Source: Betaproteobacteria bacterium (GTDB taxonomy: Bacteria; Pseudomonadota; Gammaproteobacteria; Burkholderiales; SG8-41). Taken from it: a stretch of DNA of 27,867 nucleotides. Numbering within the stretch: position 1 is the stretch's first letter; each line of letters starts with the position of its first letter. Where the stretch lies: assembly GCA_025363575.1 (NCBI GenBank), contig JANYDM010000039.1, forward strand, positions 1-27,867, given 5' to 3'. Shown piece by piece: positions 1-6,398 of the stretch. Below the pieces are notes generated by a model, which worked only from the letters and a program-made list of their open reading frames with translations, did no database searches and was not told the DNA's origin. A program made the translations under genes and the position numbers.

Positions 1-651
1 CTCGCTATGACTCGCCACAAAGTGTCGGATGCGCTGCGCTTCGTTTTGCAACGCTTCGATACGGCGATGACTGGCCCGAGCTTCGGGCTCGTCCACTCCT
101 GAGTCGTCGCGACTGCGGTGCGACTTGATCAGTTTCACCACCGCGCGCTCCATCCGCTGGGCGGCATGCCGCAATTCTTTGAGCGTGCCACTTCTGCGCT
201 TGTCCGCGTTGCTGGGCAGCTTCACCCCGTCGATCGCGAACATCTGCTTTCCAATCAACCCCTGGCGATCGCAAATCAGCAGCACCTGCGTAAAGATCGC
301 CGTGATCTCGGTGCCCAGTTCGCGGATGAACTTGGCGATGGTCGTGAACTGCGGGCTGCTATCGCCCGAGATCGCCATGAACAATACGCTCTCGCGACAG
401 GCCCGTTCGATCGCCCGGCTGCTCACCATCCCGCGCGAATACGCCAGCAGCACGACTTTGAGCATGACTGCCGGGTTATAGGCCGGCGCACCGGTCTCGT
501 CATTCACGTAACGTTGGTCGAGTTTCGAGAGGTCAATCTCATGGTCGATCAGGTAGTCCAGCGCGTATTCGAACGACCCTGGCTGGATCTGCGCATCGAG
601 CACTACCGGCAATAACTTAGGGCTGCGGTCTACTATCTTGTAGCGTGCCAT
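1..651 (-). CDS. IS1182-family transposase, N-terminal part (C-terminus off window)
   Basis: An open frame of 217 codons runs from the ATG at 651 to the first base with no stop, so the gene continues outside the window. It begins MARYKIVDRSPKLLPV and shows the family's N-terminal DUF772-like pattern: PAVMLKVVLLAY, then SSRAIERAC about residues 75-83, FTTIAKF near residue 100, and FAIDGVKLPSNADK near residues 140-155. The Asp of AIDG is expected to be the first catalytic Asp of the DDE triad; the remaining catalytic residues would be outside the window. What can be seen is intact. It catalyses movement of its own insertion sequence. The neighbouring cassette array is on the same strand but unrelated. 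The family name rests on remembered motif patterns, not a search. Confidence 0.85.
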   Translation of the reverse strand, partial: MARYKIVDRSPKLLPVVLDAQIQPGSFEYALDYLIDHEIDLSKLDQRYVNDETGAPAYNPAVMLKVVLLAYSRGMVSSRAIERACRESVLFMAISGDSSPQFTTIAKFIRELGTEITAIFTQVLLICDRQGLIGKQMFAIDGVKLPSNADKRRSGTLKELRHAAQRMERAVVKLIKSHRSRDDSGVDEPEARASHRRIEALQNEAQRIRHFVASHSE

Positions 652-733
652 TGTTTTATCCCCCGCGAATCGTCATTCCTGATTAACGATTGAAGGAGCA
701 GCACCGACGACACACTCAAGGACTTTTTATACA
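1..733 (-). mobile_element. IS1182-type insertion sequence, partial (left edge of window)
   Basis: The element consists of the transposase reading frame (651 down to the window edge) plus about 80 bases in front of it. The sequence at 733-720, read on the minus strand as TGTATAAAAAGTCC, looks like an insertion-sequence end (TGT...AAAAAGTC style), so I place the inner boundary near 733. The other end and any target duplication lie outside the window, so the boundary is inferred. It lies directly against the R' box of the first attC site. Confidence 0.6.
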
Positions 734-734
734 G

Positions 735-818
735 CCTCAACGTCCGCGTTGAGCGGCGCGGGACAGAACCCGCAATCGCCGCGCTGACCACGCGTCCGTC
801 TCCAACGCAAAGTTAGAC
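735..818 (-). other. attC recombination site 1 (after gene 823-1413)
   Basis: Read on the minus strand, R'' is GTCTAAC (818-812), matching RYYYAAC. L'' is GCGTTGGAG (808-800), L' is CTCAACGC (753-746) and R' is GTTGAGG (741-735). L'' and L' pair fully except for one unpaired G in L'', the usual feature giving strand polarity. R' departs from GTTRRRY at its last base, right where the insertion sequence begins. The site lies 4 bases after the TGA stop of the cassette gene. Confidence 0.85.
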
Positions 819-822
819 TGCG

Positions 823-1413
823 TCATAGCGCGCGATCGGGTTTAACACGACCGGCCTGCAGTATGTAATGTAAAACGCAGCACTCATGTGTTTGGGCGTA
901 CTGAAATATATGTTGTAGCATTTTTATGCAAGAAAAGAAGTAGGTGAAATCGTCGCCGTCTTCATTTATGCCCGGGTTTAAGGATGCAACAGACGCGTCC
1001 AAGCCGTCTAGTACGTCGTCTGGGGTGTGAATGGTGGACGCGTTCGCTAGCCATTCGGGGTTGTGTCGCGCGCCATCGAGCAGCAGGTGTAAATCATGGA
1101 GCACGCGCGGTACATCCTTTATTGGGACGAGCGCAAAGACATGCTCAGATCTTCCGGAGACATTGAGTGGCTTGGCATCGCCTGAAAGGAAAGCCAAGCT
1201 TTCCAAGCTGACATTTCGTAGCAAGTGGTTCATCACGTGTTCGAACCAGCCGTTGCGCGAGAATCCTATTAAGTACGGACGGTCTGGATCTTCGGTTTTA
1301 CTTGAGGCTTCTAATTGACCATACACATCCGAGGCTTCCTGTTCAGAAGCTACTTCAACCGGAAGGTCGGTCTCCCGAATCGGAAAGCTCGATAAACCTG
1401 ATTGGTCAGACAT
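823..1413 (-). CDS. Integron cassette protein of unknown function, 196 aa
   Basis: I do not recognise this protein. It starts MSDQSGLSSFPIRETDLP and ends in KPDRAL. It is acidic in the N-terminal third, has no signal peptide and no convincing membrane span, and carries a Cys-Cys pair near the C-terminus (HECCVLHY), so it is probably a soluble cytosolic protein. I chose the ATG at 1413. The in-frame ATG at 1437 would lie inside attC site 2, on the wrong side of the cassette junction, so it could not travel with the cassette. No clear ribosome binding site is visible before 1413, so expression may depend on upstream cassette transcription. The stop lies 4 bases from attC site 1. Function of cassette genes of this kind is generally unknown. 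Confidence 0.75.
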   Translation of the reverse strand: MSDQSGLSSFPIRETDLPVEVASEQEASDVYGQLEASSKTEDPDRPYLIGFSRNGWFEHVMNHLLRNVSLESLAFLSGDAKPLNVSGRSEHVFALVPIKDVPRVLHDLHLLLDGARHNPEWLANASTIHTPDDVLDGLDASVASLNPGINEDGDDFTYFFSCIKMLQHIFQYAQTHECCVLHYILQAGRVKPDRAL

Positions 1414-1422
1414 ACGCGCGCA

Positions 1423-1521
1423 GTCTAATGTTTCCAATGACCAGCGGCCGAGGCCCAGGAACGTGCCGAGCGAACCGAACAGCGAAGCTGTTTGGCCGTC
1501 GGGTCGATTGGACGGTTAGCC
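1423..1521 (-). other. attC recombination site 2 (after gene 1516-2136)
   Basis: On the minus strand R'' is GGCTAAC (1521-1515), followed by L'' TCCAATCGAC, with L' GTCATTGGA (1441-1433) and R' ATTAGAC (1429-1423). L'' pairs with L' over nine bases with one unpaired C. CTAA of R'' pairs with TTAG of R'. The TAA stop of the cassette gene is part of R''. R' starts with A rather than G, a departure from GTTRRRY that might weaken recombination. Confidence 0.8.
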
Positions 1522-2136
1522 TCCATTCGCTCCGGCAAGCCACATGCCTGCGAACACGAGTGATATGAAGCCAGTGACCAATTGCAAAAGCAAGAGGAAT
1601 GACTTGATCTCCCCAACATGATGGCCCTCCCGAAGAAAGACGCGTTGTACTTCGGCCGACAGGCGCGTAGCGGTGGCAATCGCAAAGACCGAAAGGAGTG
1701 CGACGAGAGCAAGTGGCCCTGGTGAACTCCTGGGTCTTAGGACCGAACCGTCAAGCAGGAATAGTAGATTCCATAACACTATAACCGCGACCACCACGCT
1801 CCAACGTATAGGGAAACCTGGCGCCCGGGCACTTGCCTTTCCACTTGGCAAGAAACCGGCATCTTGGATAGCAGAAAGCACTTTTGCACGATTGCCAACG
1901 CACCAAAAGATGATTGTGACCGGGTAGTCGACTCTGTTGTGATTGATTCGGACACCGCTGGAGAGGAATGGAATTGAGCCATACGGTTCAATAGAAACGA
2001 CCTGCGATTGACTGAAATCGTATGATCCGAAGCTCGAAACACGAAGTTCACTCCGACTGACTTTTAGGGTAGCAAATGGCCACGAGGCATTCAACCAGCC
2101 TACCCGAGCGCCGCCACGGAAAGATACTTCACCCAA
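1516..2136 (-). CDS. Integron cassette membrane protein of unknown function, 206 aa
   Basis: The start codon is TTG at 2136, supported by a strong AAGGAGG ribosome binding site ending 7 bases upstream; no ATG is near. The first 100 residues are soluble and rich in beta-prone residues (FATLKVSRSELRVSSFG), reminiscent of PH-like or GRAM-like domains. This is followed by three hydrophobic segments: about 111-130 (WSVVVAVIVLWNLLFLL), 140-158 and 180-203 (LLLLQLVTGFISLVFAGMWL). It is therefore likely an inner-membrane protein with a cytosolic N-terminal domain. Its TAA stop lies in attC site 2, and its start lies 24 bases inside the cassette after attC site 3. The gene carries its own translation signal, unlike its neighbours. 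Function is unknown; the domain comparison is an impression of fold, not a match. Confidence 0.8.
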   Translation of the reverse strand: MGEVSFRGGARVGWLNASWPFATLKVSRSELRVSSFGSYDFSQSQVVSIEPYGSIPFLSSGVRINHNRVDYPVTIIFWCVGNRAKVLSAIQDAGFLPSGKASARAPGFPIRWSVVVAVIVLWNLLFLLDGSVLRPRSSPGPLALVALLSVFAIATATRLSAEVQRVFLREGHHVGEIKSFLLLLQLVTGFISLVFAGMWLAGANGG

Positions 2137-2159
2137 CTTTAGTCCTCCTTCGCATGGGC

Positions 2160-2246
2160 GTCCAACGTCTTGGTCTGCCGCGGGCCATGATCACGTATGC
2201 GCTCGGTGGATGGCCGGCGGCCCGTCGGCAGCACATGGAGTTAGAC
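2160..2246 (-). other. attC recombination site 3 (after gene 2241-2708)
   Basis: On the minus strand R'' is GTCTAAC (2246-2240) and R' is GTTGGAC (2166-2160); both match the consensus exactly. L'' CTGCCGACGGGCC pairs with L' GGCCCGCGGCAG over twelve bases with one unpaired A. This is the clearest of the four sites. The TAA stop of gene 2241-2708 is inside R''. Confidence 0.92.
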
Positions 2247-2708
2247 ATCACTTTCAAACCCTTTCCTTACCCAGTGGATGACTCCATAAGCAATAAGTGA
2301 AGGGAGCAACCACAACGCTAACCCCATGAGAATCACCATGCCTTGGTCTAGAGGTAAACGTTCTATCGCTCGATTTGTTTCTGCATTCATTCGATCTTGA
2401 TCTAGAAGCTTAGCGTCTCGATAGGATATGTTCTTGGCGAGCATGCATTCAATGCGGGAGTTCATCGTTCTTACGTCGTCTGTTGGATAGCGAACCTGAC
2501 AAACAAGCCTCTCTGCTTGGATCTTTCGTTCGTGCTCTTGGAAGGTCTCGTTCCATCGCTCAAGTGCCTGCGGGTACATATCGCGCTCGACTGGAAAGCG
2601 GTTCATTGTTACGAACCCGGCAGTAACGCCCCAGAGCGCGACTGCAACGAGCCAAACACGTTGCCACCCGCGGAGTCTTGATAGCCAAGTTAGGATCTCG
2701 GGAGTCAT
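2241..2708 (-). CDS. Integron cassette membrane protein of unknown function, 155 aa
   Basis: The protein has two hydrophobic segments: about residues 16-34 (RVWLVAVALWGVTAGFV) and 123-145 (MVILMGLALWLLPSLIAYGV). They flank a charged middle of roughly 85 residues that contains two Cys (VCQV and IECM) and would face the periplasm if both ends are cytosolic, as the positive C-terminal tail (WVRKGF) suggests. I do not recognise the family. The ATG at 2708 lies 7 bases after the R' box of attC site 4, with no obvious ribosome binding site. The TAA stop is inside attC site 3. The layout is a typical compact cassette. A role in the cell envelope is possible but is only inferred from topology. Confidence 0.8.
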   Translation of the reverse strand: MTPEILTWLSRLRGWQRVWLVAVALWGVTAGFVTMNRFPVERDMYPQALERWNETFQEHERKIQAERLVCQVRYPTDDVRTMNSRIECMLAKNISYRDAKLLDQDRMNAETNRAIERLPLDQGMVILMGLALWLLPSLIAYGVIHWVRKGFESDV

Positions 2709-2714
2709 TTTGGT

Positions 2715-2783
2715 CTCTAACGTCCGTGTTGCGCAGCGCGCGGCTGCCCTTGCCGCGCGTCTCGCCCGAACACGCGGTTAGAG
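2715..2783 (-). other. attC recombination site 4 (after gene 2778-3080)
   Basis: On the minus strand R'' is CTCTAAC (2783-2777) and R' is GTTAGAG (2721-2715); they are exact complements. L'' CGTGTTCG pairs with L' CAACACG with one unpaired C. At 69 bases it is the shortest of the four. The TAA stop of gene 2778-3080 overlaps R''. Confidence 0.85.
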
Positions 2784-3080
2784 GGCATTTACTTCCCCCT
2801 CTTGAGTCCACCCGCCACCACCGTGAAAAGTGTCTGCGAACAACTTGAAATTCTGCCCACAATGCTTGCACCGAAATTGATACATGACGATGTCCGGCCA
2901 CGTCTGGCTTGCTGCGAATGACGCTAGTGGCAACTGTTCTTCAATTACTACCGCATCATTTAAAATCTCCTCAAGCGCACCTCGGTTGACTTCGCCAAGA
3001 GCAACCACCACAGCGTTCAGTAGATACTTCGGTGAATGAAATTTGTGCGTATGTAATTCGCGGCATTCTTCGCAGGACAT
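2778..3080 (-). CDS. Integron cassette protein with Cys pairs (possible zinc-ribbon), 100 aa
   Basis: This is the first gene after the presumed recombination start. It has two CxxC pairs, CEEC at residues 3-6 and CKHC about residues 70-73. The second sits in RCKHCGQNFKLFADTFHGGGGW, near the C-terminus. Two such pairs could bind one zinc ion if they come together in the fold. There is no signal peptide or membrane span. The ATG at 3080 has a GAGGG sequence about 8 bases upstream that is formed partly by the R' box itself (GTTAGAGGGC), so recombination at this junction would also supply part of the translation signal. The TAA stop lies in attC site 4. I do not recognise a characterised family, and zinc binding is an inference from Cys spacing. 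Confidence 0.75.
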   Translation of the reverse strand: MSCEECRELHTHKFHSPKYLLNAVVVALGEVNRGALEEILNDAVVIEEQLPLASFAASQTWPDIVMYQFRCKHCGQNFKLFADTFHGGGGWTQEGEVNAL

Positions 3081-3089
3081 TTTGATGCC

Positions 3090-3096
3090 CTCTAAC
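3090..3096 (-). other. Lone integron core site GTTAGAG at start of array (possible attI remnant)
   Basis: GTTAGAG on the minus strand, followed by GGC and the first cassette gene, has the sequence of an R' box (GTTRRRY with a final G, exactly as in attC site 4). The preceding bases are AT-rich (CTAATTTAAA), and no R'' partner is found 60-140 bases upstream. It therefore behaves like the core of an attI site, or an attC whose other half has been lost. No integrase gene adjoins it. Confidence 0.5.
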
Positions 3097-3129
3097 TTTA
3101 AATTAGTTGACGATTCGTAGATGCTAAAC

Positions 3130-3200
3130 GCATATATTTATGCATGCAATGATATATACGTAGATATATACATCTGCGAGTGTATATCTGTATCTATATA
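3130..3200. repeat. AT-rich segment with short direct and inverted repeats
   Basis: GATATATAC occurs twice (3151-3159 and 3163-3171), spaced by GTA. A related inverted form, GTGTATATC, follows at about 3180-3188, and GCATATATTTATGC and TGCATGCA palindromes precede at about 3130-3147. The base composition differs sharply from the GC-rich surroundings. On the minus strand TTGCAT and TAGCAT are spaced 17 bases apart, a weak promoter-like pair reading into the cassettes. Possible roles are an attI region with integrase binding repeats, a cassette promoter, or simply foreign AT-rich DNA. Confidence 0.5.
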
Positions 3201-3561
3201 GAACTATAGTCTACCGTTTCTGTCGCTATTCGACCTTGTAACCCCAGTTCGCGCACCGTTCGCCAATCCATTTCCCACAGCTTGAAGCGCGAGCGCCAGA
3301 TGGCGCCGGCGGCTTTTGCTTTCTCGCGGAGTTCCGCCTCGCTGAAGCCGATACGCACATAAACCATATCGTTTGGATCGCGGCGCGCATTGCGTGCGCG
3401 GGGATTCCACGGCGTCGTTTCCACAATCAGCTCGACGGTTTTGTGACGGACGCTGCGCTGCGCGTCGTAGCGGTAGCGAACGCTGATCAGGCGTTCGCCG
3501 TACTGGGCAGCAGTTTCTTGGCGCCGTTTTGGCCCGGTGCAAGGCTCAGTCGCGTTTCCAT
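3194..3561 (-). pseudogene. Frameshifted small conserved hypothetical protein (about 122 aa when repaired)
   Basis: The frame opening at 3561 reads METRLSLAPGQNGAKKLL and then hits a stop after 24 codons. The continuation, QYGERLISVRYRYDAQRSV and on to ETVDYSSI, is in another frame ending at 3194. Adding one base near 3505-3508 (probably a lost G in CTGCTG-CCCAG) restores an exact 123-codon frame, so this is a single-base deletion, or a sequencing error. From memory, proteins with RLxVxPGQxGxKKL...QYGxRLxxVRYRYD are common small hypotheticals in proteobacteria, often near mobile elements; function is unknown. The C-terminal half (FSEAELREKAKAAGAIW...LWEMDW) is well preserved, so the break looks recent. 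A shortened protein starting at 3424 is possible but would lack the N-terminal core. Confidence 0.7.
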
Positions 3562-3640
3562 GATGACGAAACGCGGGTTTGATCCGTGAGTTGACCGCTA
3601 TGCCTTTAGTATTACCGGTCGCCGATCACAATCATAAACG

Positions 3641-4603
3641 TCAATCCGCGCGCAGGTTCGCTGTCTTCACAACCTTCGACCACTTTGCCATTTCCTGGGC
3701 GATGTAGGCGGCGAATTCTTCCGGCGTGTTGTTCATCGGCTCGGCGCCGATCGAATAGAGGCGCTCGCGCGCGTCGGGTTCGCGCAGCGCGCGTGATACT
3801 TCGGAGTTCAGGCGCATGATGATTTCGCGCGGTGTTCCGGCCGGGGCGAGCAAGCCGTACCACGAATTCACTTCGAAGCCAGCAAGGCCCGCTTCCGCCA
3901 TCGTCGGGATGTTCGGCGTGCCTTGCCAGCGCTTGGCGGTCGTCACCGCGAGCGCACGCAGGCGTCCCGCATTGACCGCGGGCATGCCGGTGACGATACC
4001 GTCGAACAGCATCGTGATCTGGCCGCCCATGAGATCGGTATGTGCCGGCGAGAGTCCCTTGTACGGAATGTGCGTGGTTTTGATGCCGCCCATCATTTGC
4101 ATCAGCTCTATGGCCAGATGAGAGGCGGTCCCGTTTCCCGATGAGCCTGCCGTGAGCTGGCCAGGATGGGCTTTCGCAAACGCGATGAGTTCCTTTACCG
4201 AATTCGCGGGGATCGACGGATGCACGACGAGCACATTGGCGATAGATGCAAAGAGCAGGATGGGCGCGAAATCTTTCACTGCGTCGAACGGCAGCTTTGG
4301 ATATAGAAACGGATTGACGGCGTGCGCGAACGCCGGCTCGAGCAGCGTGTAGCCATCGGCCGGCGCTTTGGCCACGATTTCCGTTGCAATGTTACCGCCG
4401 GCGCCCGGGCGGATATCGACGATGACCTGCTGGCCCCATTTTTCGGCCAGCTTTTGCGCTATCGTGCGTGCCCCCACGTCGCTGGGCCCGCCTGCGGCAA
4501 AGCCGACGACGAGTCTTATGGGTTTGCTCGGATATTGCTGCGCGTATGCGCTTGATATGAGCGCCGCCACAACAACGATCAACGTAAATGATTTTGTTTG
4601 CAT
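3641..4603 (-). CDS. Bug-family (TctC-like) periplasmic substrate-binding protein, 320 aa
   Basis: It binds a small carboxylate or similar ligand in the periplasm, classically for tripartite tricarboxylate transporters. The signal peptide is MQTKSFTLIVVVAALISSAYA, followed by QQYPSKPIRLVVGFAAGGPSD. Next come the family marks RPGAGGNIATEIVAKAPADGYT (ligand loop) and HIPYKGLSPAHTDLMGGQI, and near the C-terminus IPTMAEAGLAGFEV and GLLAPAGTP. Length is usual for the family. I use the ATG at 4603 because it opens directly into the signal peptide; the longer frame to 4684 would overlap the previous gene. It follows the paralogous gene 4642-5610 by 38 bases, so the two are likely one transcript. No TctA or TctB membrane subunits lie nearby, as is usual for the large Bug expansions of Burkholderiales. 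The ligand cannot be predicted. Confidence 0.93.
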   Translation of the reverse strand: MQTKSFTLIVVVAALISSAYAQQYPSKPIRLVVGFAAGGPSDVGARTIAQKLAEKWGQQVIVDIRPGAGGNIATEIVAKAPADGYTLLEPAFAHAVNPFLYPKLPFDAVKDFAPILLFASIANVLVVHPSIPANSVKELIAFAKAHPGQLTAGSSGNGTASHLAIELMQMMGGIKTTHIPYKGLSPAHTDLMGGQITMLFDGIVTGMPAVNAGRLRALAVTTAKRWQGTPNIPTMAEAGLAGFEVNSWYGLLAPAGTPREIIMRLNSEVSRALREPDARERLYSIGAEPMNNTPEEFAAYIAQEMAKWSKVVKTANLRAD

Positions 4604-4641
4604 TTGATTTTTTTTCACCCTTACCTCGTCACCTTCAATCC

Positions 4642-5610
4642 TCAATCCACTTTCGCGCCCGATGCTTTCACGACCTGCGCCCATTTTTTTATCTCGCTGT
4701 CGATCAGTCGAGCGAATTCGTCTGCAGGCATCGGCCGCACTTCGAACCCGGACGCAAACAGGCGGTCTTTCACTTCCTGGGTTTGTAGCGCGGCGAGCGC
4801 CGCATTGCCTAATGCGGACACTGCCGCGGGCGGCAGTCCGGCCGGGCCTACGAGGCCGAACCAGGCAGTTGCTGCATAGCCGGGCAGCGCAGCTTCGGCG
4901 ATGGTCGGCATTTCCGGCATCGACGGCGAGCGTTTTTCCCCCGTCACGCCGAATGCGCGCAGGCGGCCGGCTTTGACGAGCGGGATCGCCGACGACAGGC
5001 TCGCGAACATGAGATCGAGCTGCCCGCCGAGCAGCGCAGTCAGCGATTCCGTTGCGCCTTTGTACGGGACGTGCACCATTTTTATGCCGGCCATGGTGGC
5101 GAACAGCTCGCCGGACAAATGCACCGTAGTGCCCGAACCCGAAGAACCATAATTGAGCTGGCCGGGATGCGCCTTGCCGAGCGCAATCAATTCGCGGATG
5201 GATTTGGCCGGCACGACGGGATTGATGACGAGAATGTTAGGGTTTTCGCCGACCAGCGCGATCGGCGTGAAATCGCGTTGCGGATGAAACGGCAATTTCG
5301 AATAGAGCGCAAGATTGATCGCGTGCGTGCCCACAGTCGCCATCATGACCGAATAGCCGTCGGGCGCACTCTTCGCGGTCAGTTCTGCGGCAATGTTGCC
5401 GCCAGCGCCGCCGCGATTGTCGATGATGAACGATTGGCCGAGCTTGTCTCGCATCTGCGGCTCGAGCGCGCGCATGATGATGTCGGCGGCGCTGCCCGCG
5501 GTGAACGGAATGTATACGCGCACCGGGCGCGACGGGTAAGGCTGAGAGTAAGCGGACGAAGCGATTAACGCGCTGACAGCAAGCACGAAAATGCCCGGCA
5601 AAAGTCGCAT
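4642..5610 (-). CDS. Bug-family (TctC-like) periplasmic substrate-binding protein, 322 aa
   Basis: This is a second Bug protein, paralogous to its downstream neighbour but clearly diverged. The signal peptide MRLLPGIFVLAVSALIASSAYS is followed by QPYPSRPVRVYIPFTAGSAAD, NRGGAGGNIAAELTAKSAPDGYS, VHVPYKGATESLTALLGGQLD and MPTIAEAALPGYAATAWFGLVGPAG, all in the family order. The ATG at 5610 has a strong GGAGGAG ribosome binding site 6 bases upstream; the frame's extension to 5679 has no such support. It is first of a two-gene unit with 3641-4603. Two binding proteins in tandem may recognise related ligands. No transporter membrane gene accompanies them, so uptake partner and ligand remain open; a sensory role has been proposed for some Bug proteins. 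Confidence 0.93.
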   Translation of the reverse strand: MRLLPGIFVLAVSALIASSAYSQPYPSRPVRVYIPFTAGSAADIIMRALEPQMRDKLGQSFIIDNRGGAGGNIAAELTAKSAPDGYSVMMATVGTHAINLALYSKLPFHPQRDFTPIALVGENPNILVINPVVPAKSIRELIALGKAHPGQLNYGSSGSGTTVHLSGELFATMAGIKMVHVPYKGATESLTALLGGQLDLMFASLSSAIPLVKAGRLRAFGVTGEKRSPSMPEMPTIAEAALPGYAATAWFGLVGPAGLPPAAVSALGNAALAALQTQEVKDRLFASGFEVRPMPADEFARLIDSEIKKWAQVVKASGAKVD

Positions 5611-5687
5611 GCTGTTCTCCTCCAGCGACTCTTGCGTCGCGACCGTGCAAGCGTAACACGGCGCGCGAGGCCAAACCAAACTCCGCC

Positions 5688-5703
5688 AACCGGCAAGCCG
5701 GTT
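5688..5703 (-). terminator. Short perfect hairpin after the DUF4124 gene (weak terminator candidate)
   Basis: AACCGGC and GCCGGTT form a 7-base stem around a 2-base loop, 12 bases after the stop of gene 5716-6141 on the minus strand. The following bases hold TTTGGTTT further on but no true T-run at the stem, so intrinsic termination is uncertain. Confidence 0.3.
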
Positions 5704-5715
5704 TCTAACTACTTG

Positions 5716-6141
5716 CTACTGGATTGCGGCGAGCTTGCCATTCGCAAACTGCAATTGCTGCCTGGGCTCATCTTGCGGGCCATAGGTCCATTCCTCACGC
5801 CACGCATTTTTCCCTTTGCTGCGTGAAATCTTGCTCGGCTTGCCCCACCCGCGCAGGTTGAGCACTTCGGTATCGGTCATGCCCAGCGCGAGGGCGGTGG
5901 ATTGAAGCTGCGCCGGCGGTAGAGGTTCCTGCCGCAAGTTCAGCGGGCTCACGCTATTGGGCTCCAGCACCCGCACCGGTATGACGGCGAGGTCGGTAGT
6001 GCCTTGGGCAGACTTGCACGGCGCGTCCTGATAGACGATGGAGTTATCGGTATTGCATTTGTAGATCGCGGCTTGTCCGGACAGCGGTAGCGCGGCGCAG
6101 AACAGGCCGAGGAAGACGGGAAGATATGAGGAGTTTTTCAT
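5716..6141 (-). CDS. Exported DUF4124-type protein, 141 aa
   Basis: The signal peptide MKNSSYLPVFLGLFCAALPLSGQA is followed by IYKCNTDNSIVYQDAPC (about residues 26-42). This is the typical DUF4124 opening of a short beta unit with two Cys that probably form a disulfide. The C-terminal part, GMTDTEVLNLRGWGKPSKISRS...WREEWTYG, resembles the SmpA/BamE-like fold used in many small envelope proteins (a match by pattern only). It is expected in the periplasm; function is unknown. The ATG at 6141 is backed by AGGAGG at 6147-6152. It lies 105 bases before the Bug gene pair on the same strand, and its upstream region is shared with the divergent amidohydrolase gene. Confidence 0.85.
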   Translation of the reverse strand: MKNSSYLPVFLGLFCAALPLSGQAAIYKCNTDNSIVYQDAPCKSAQGTTDLAVIPVRVLEPNSVSPLNLRQEPLPPAQLQSTALALGMTDTEVLNLRGWGKPSKISRSKGKNAWREEWTYGPQDEPRQQLQFANGKLAAIQ

Positions 6142-6398
6142 GGCATCCTCCTAAGGAATTAGCCGAATCAAGAATGCCACCGCTCCCTTGCCCGAACCAT
6201 AAGGGCGGTCCGATTCCCCTGTAGGATAAATTCGTTGTTATTTGCCAGTCCCAGGTGACTCCTCTGTGAGCGGACGCCCTCCGACACCTAGGCGCTGCCG
6301 CGTGCATGCGGTATTCTTCGTCGGCCACCGATGACGCTACGCAGCATTAAGAGCGGTTCGGTGGTTGATCGACAGAAGATCCCTGCCGGAGGAGAGCC

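Larger units (their letters stand above)
735..3096 (-). mobile_element. Integron gene-cassette array without integrase (CALIN-like), four cassettes
   Basis: Four minus-strand genes, each followed by an attC site, sit head to tail in one orientation. Cassette order from the putative recombination start (3096) is 2778-3080, 2241-2708, 1516-2136, 823-1413. Spacing is tight, as in true cassettes: stop codons at 1516, 2241 and 2778 fall inside the next R'' box, and starts lie 9 to 24 bases after the preceding R' box. No intI-like reading frame lies on either side within the window. The array is less GC-rich than its surroundings. The far end is closed by the IS1182-type element. It may be a cluster of attC sites lacking an integrase, or the displaced tail of a chromosomal integron. 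Confidence 0.85.

Noticed and set aside
118..615. Plus-strand frames across the transposase
   Set aside because: The minus strand is open from 651 to the window edge with clear transposase motifs, so the plus frames are shadows.
3120..3200. CRISPR-like array suggested by repeated GATATATAC
   Set aside because: The repeats are 9 bases with a 3-base spacing, only two copies, and there are no cas genes.
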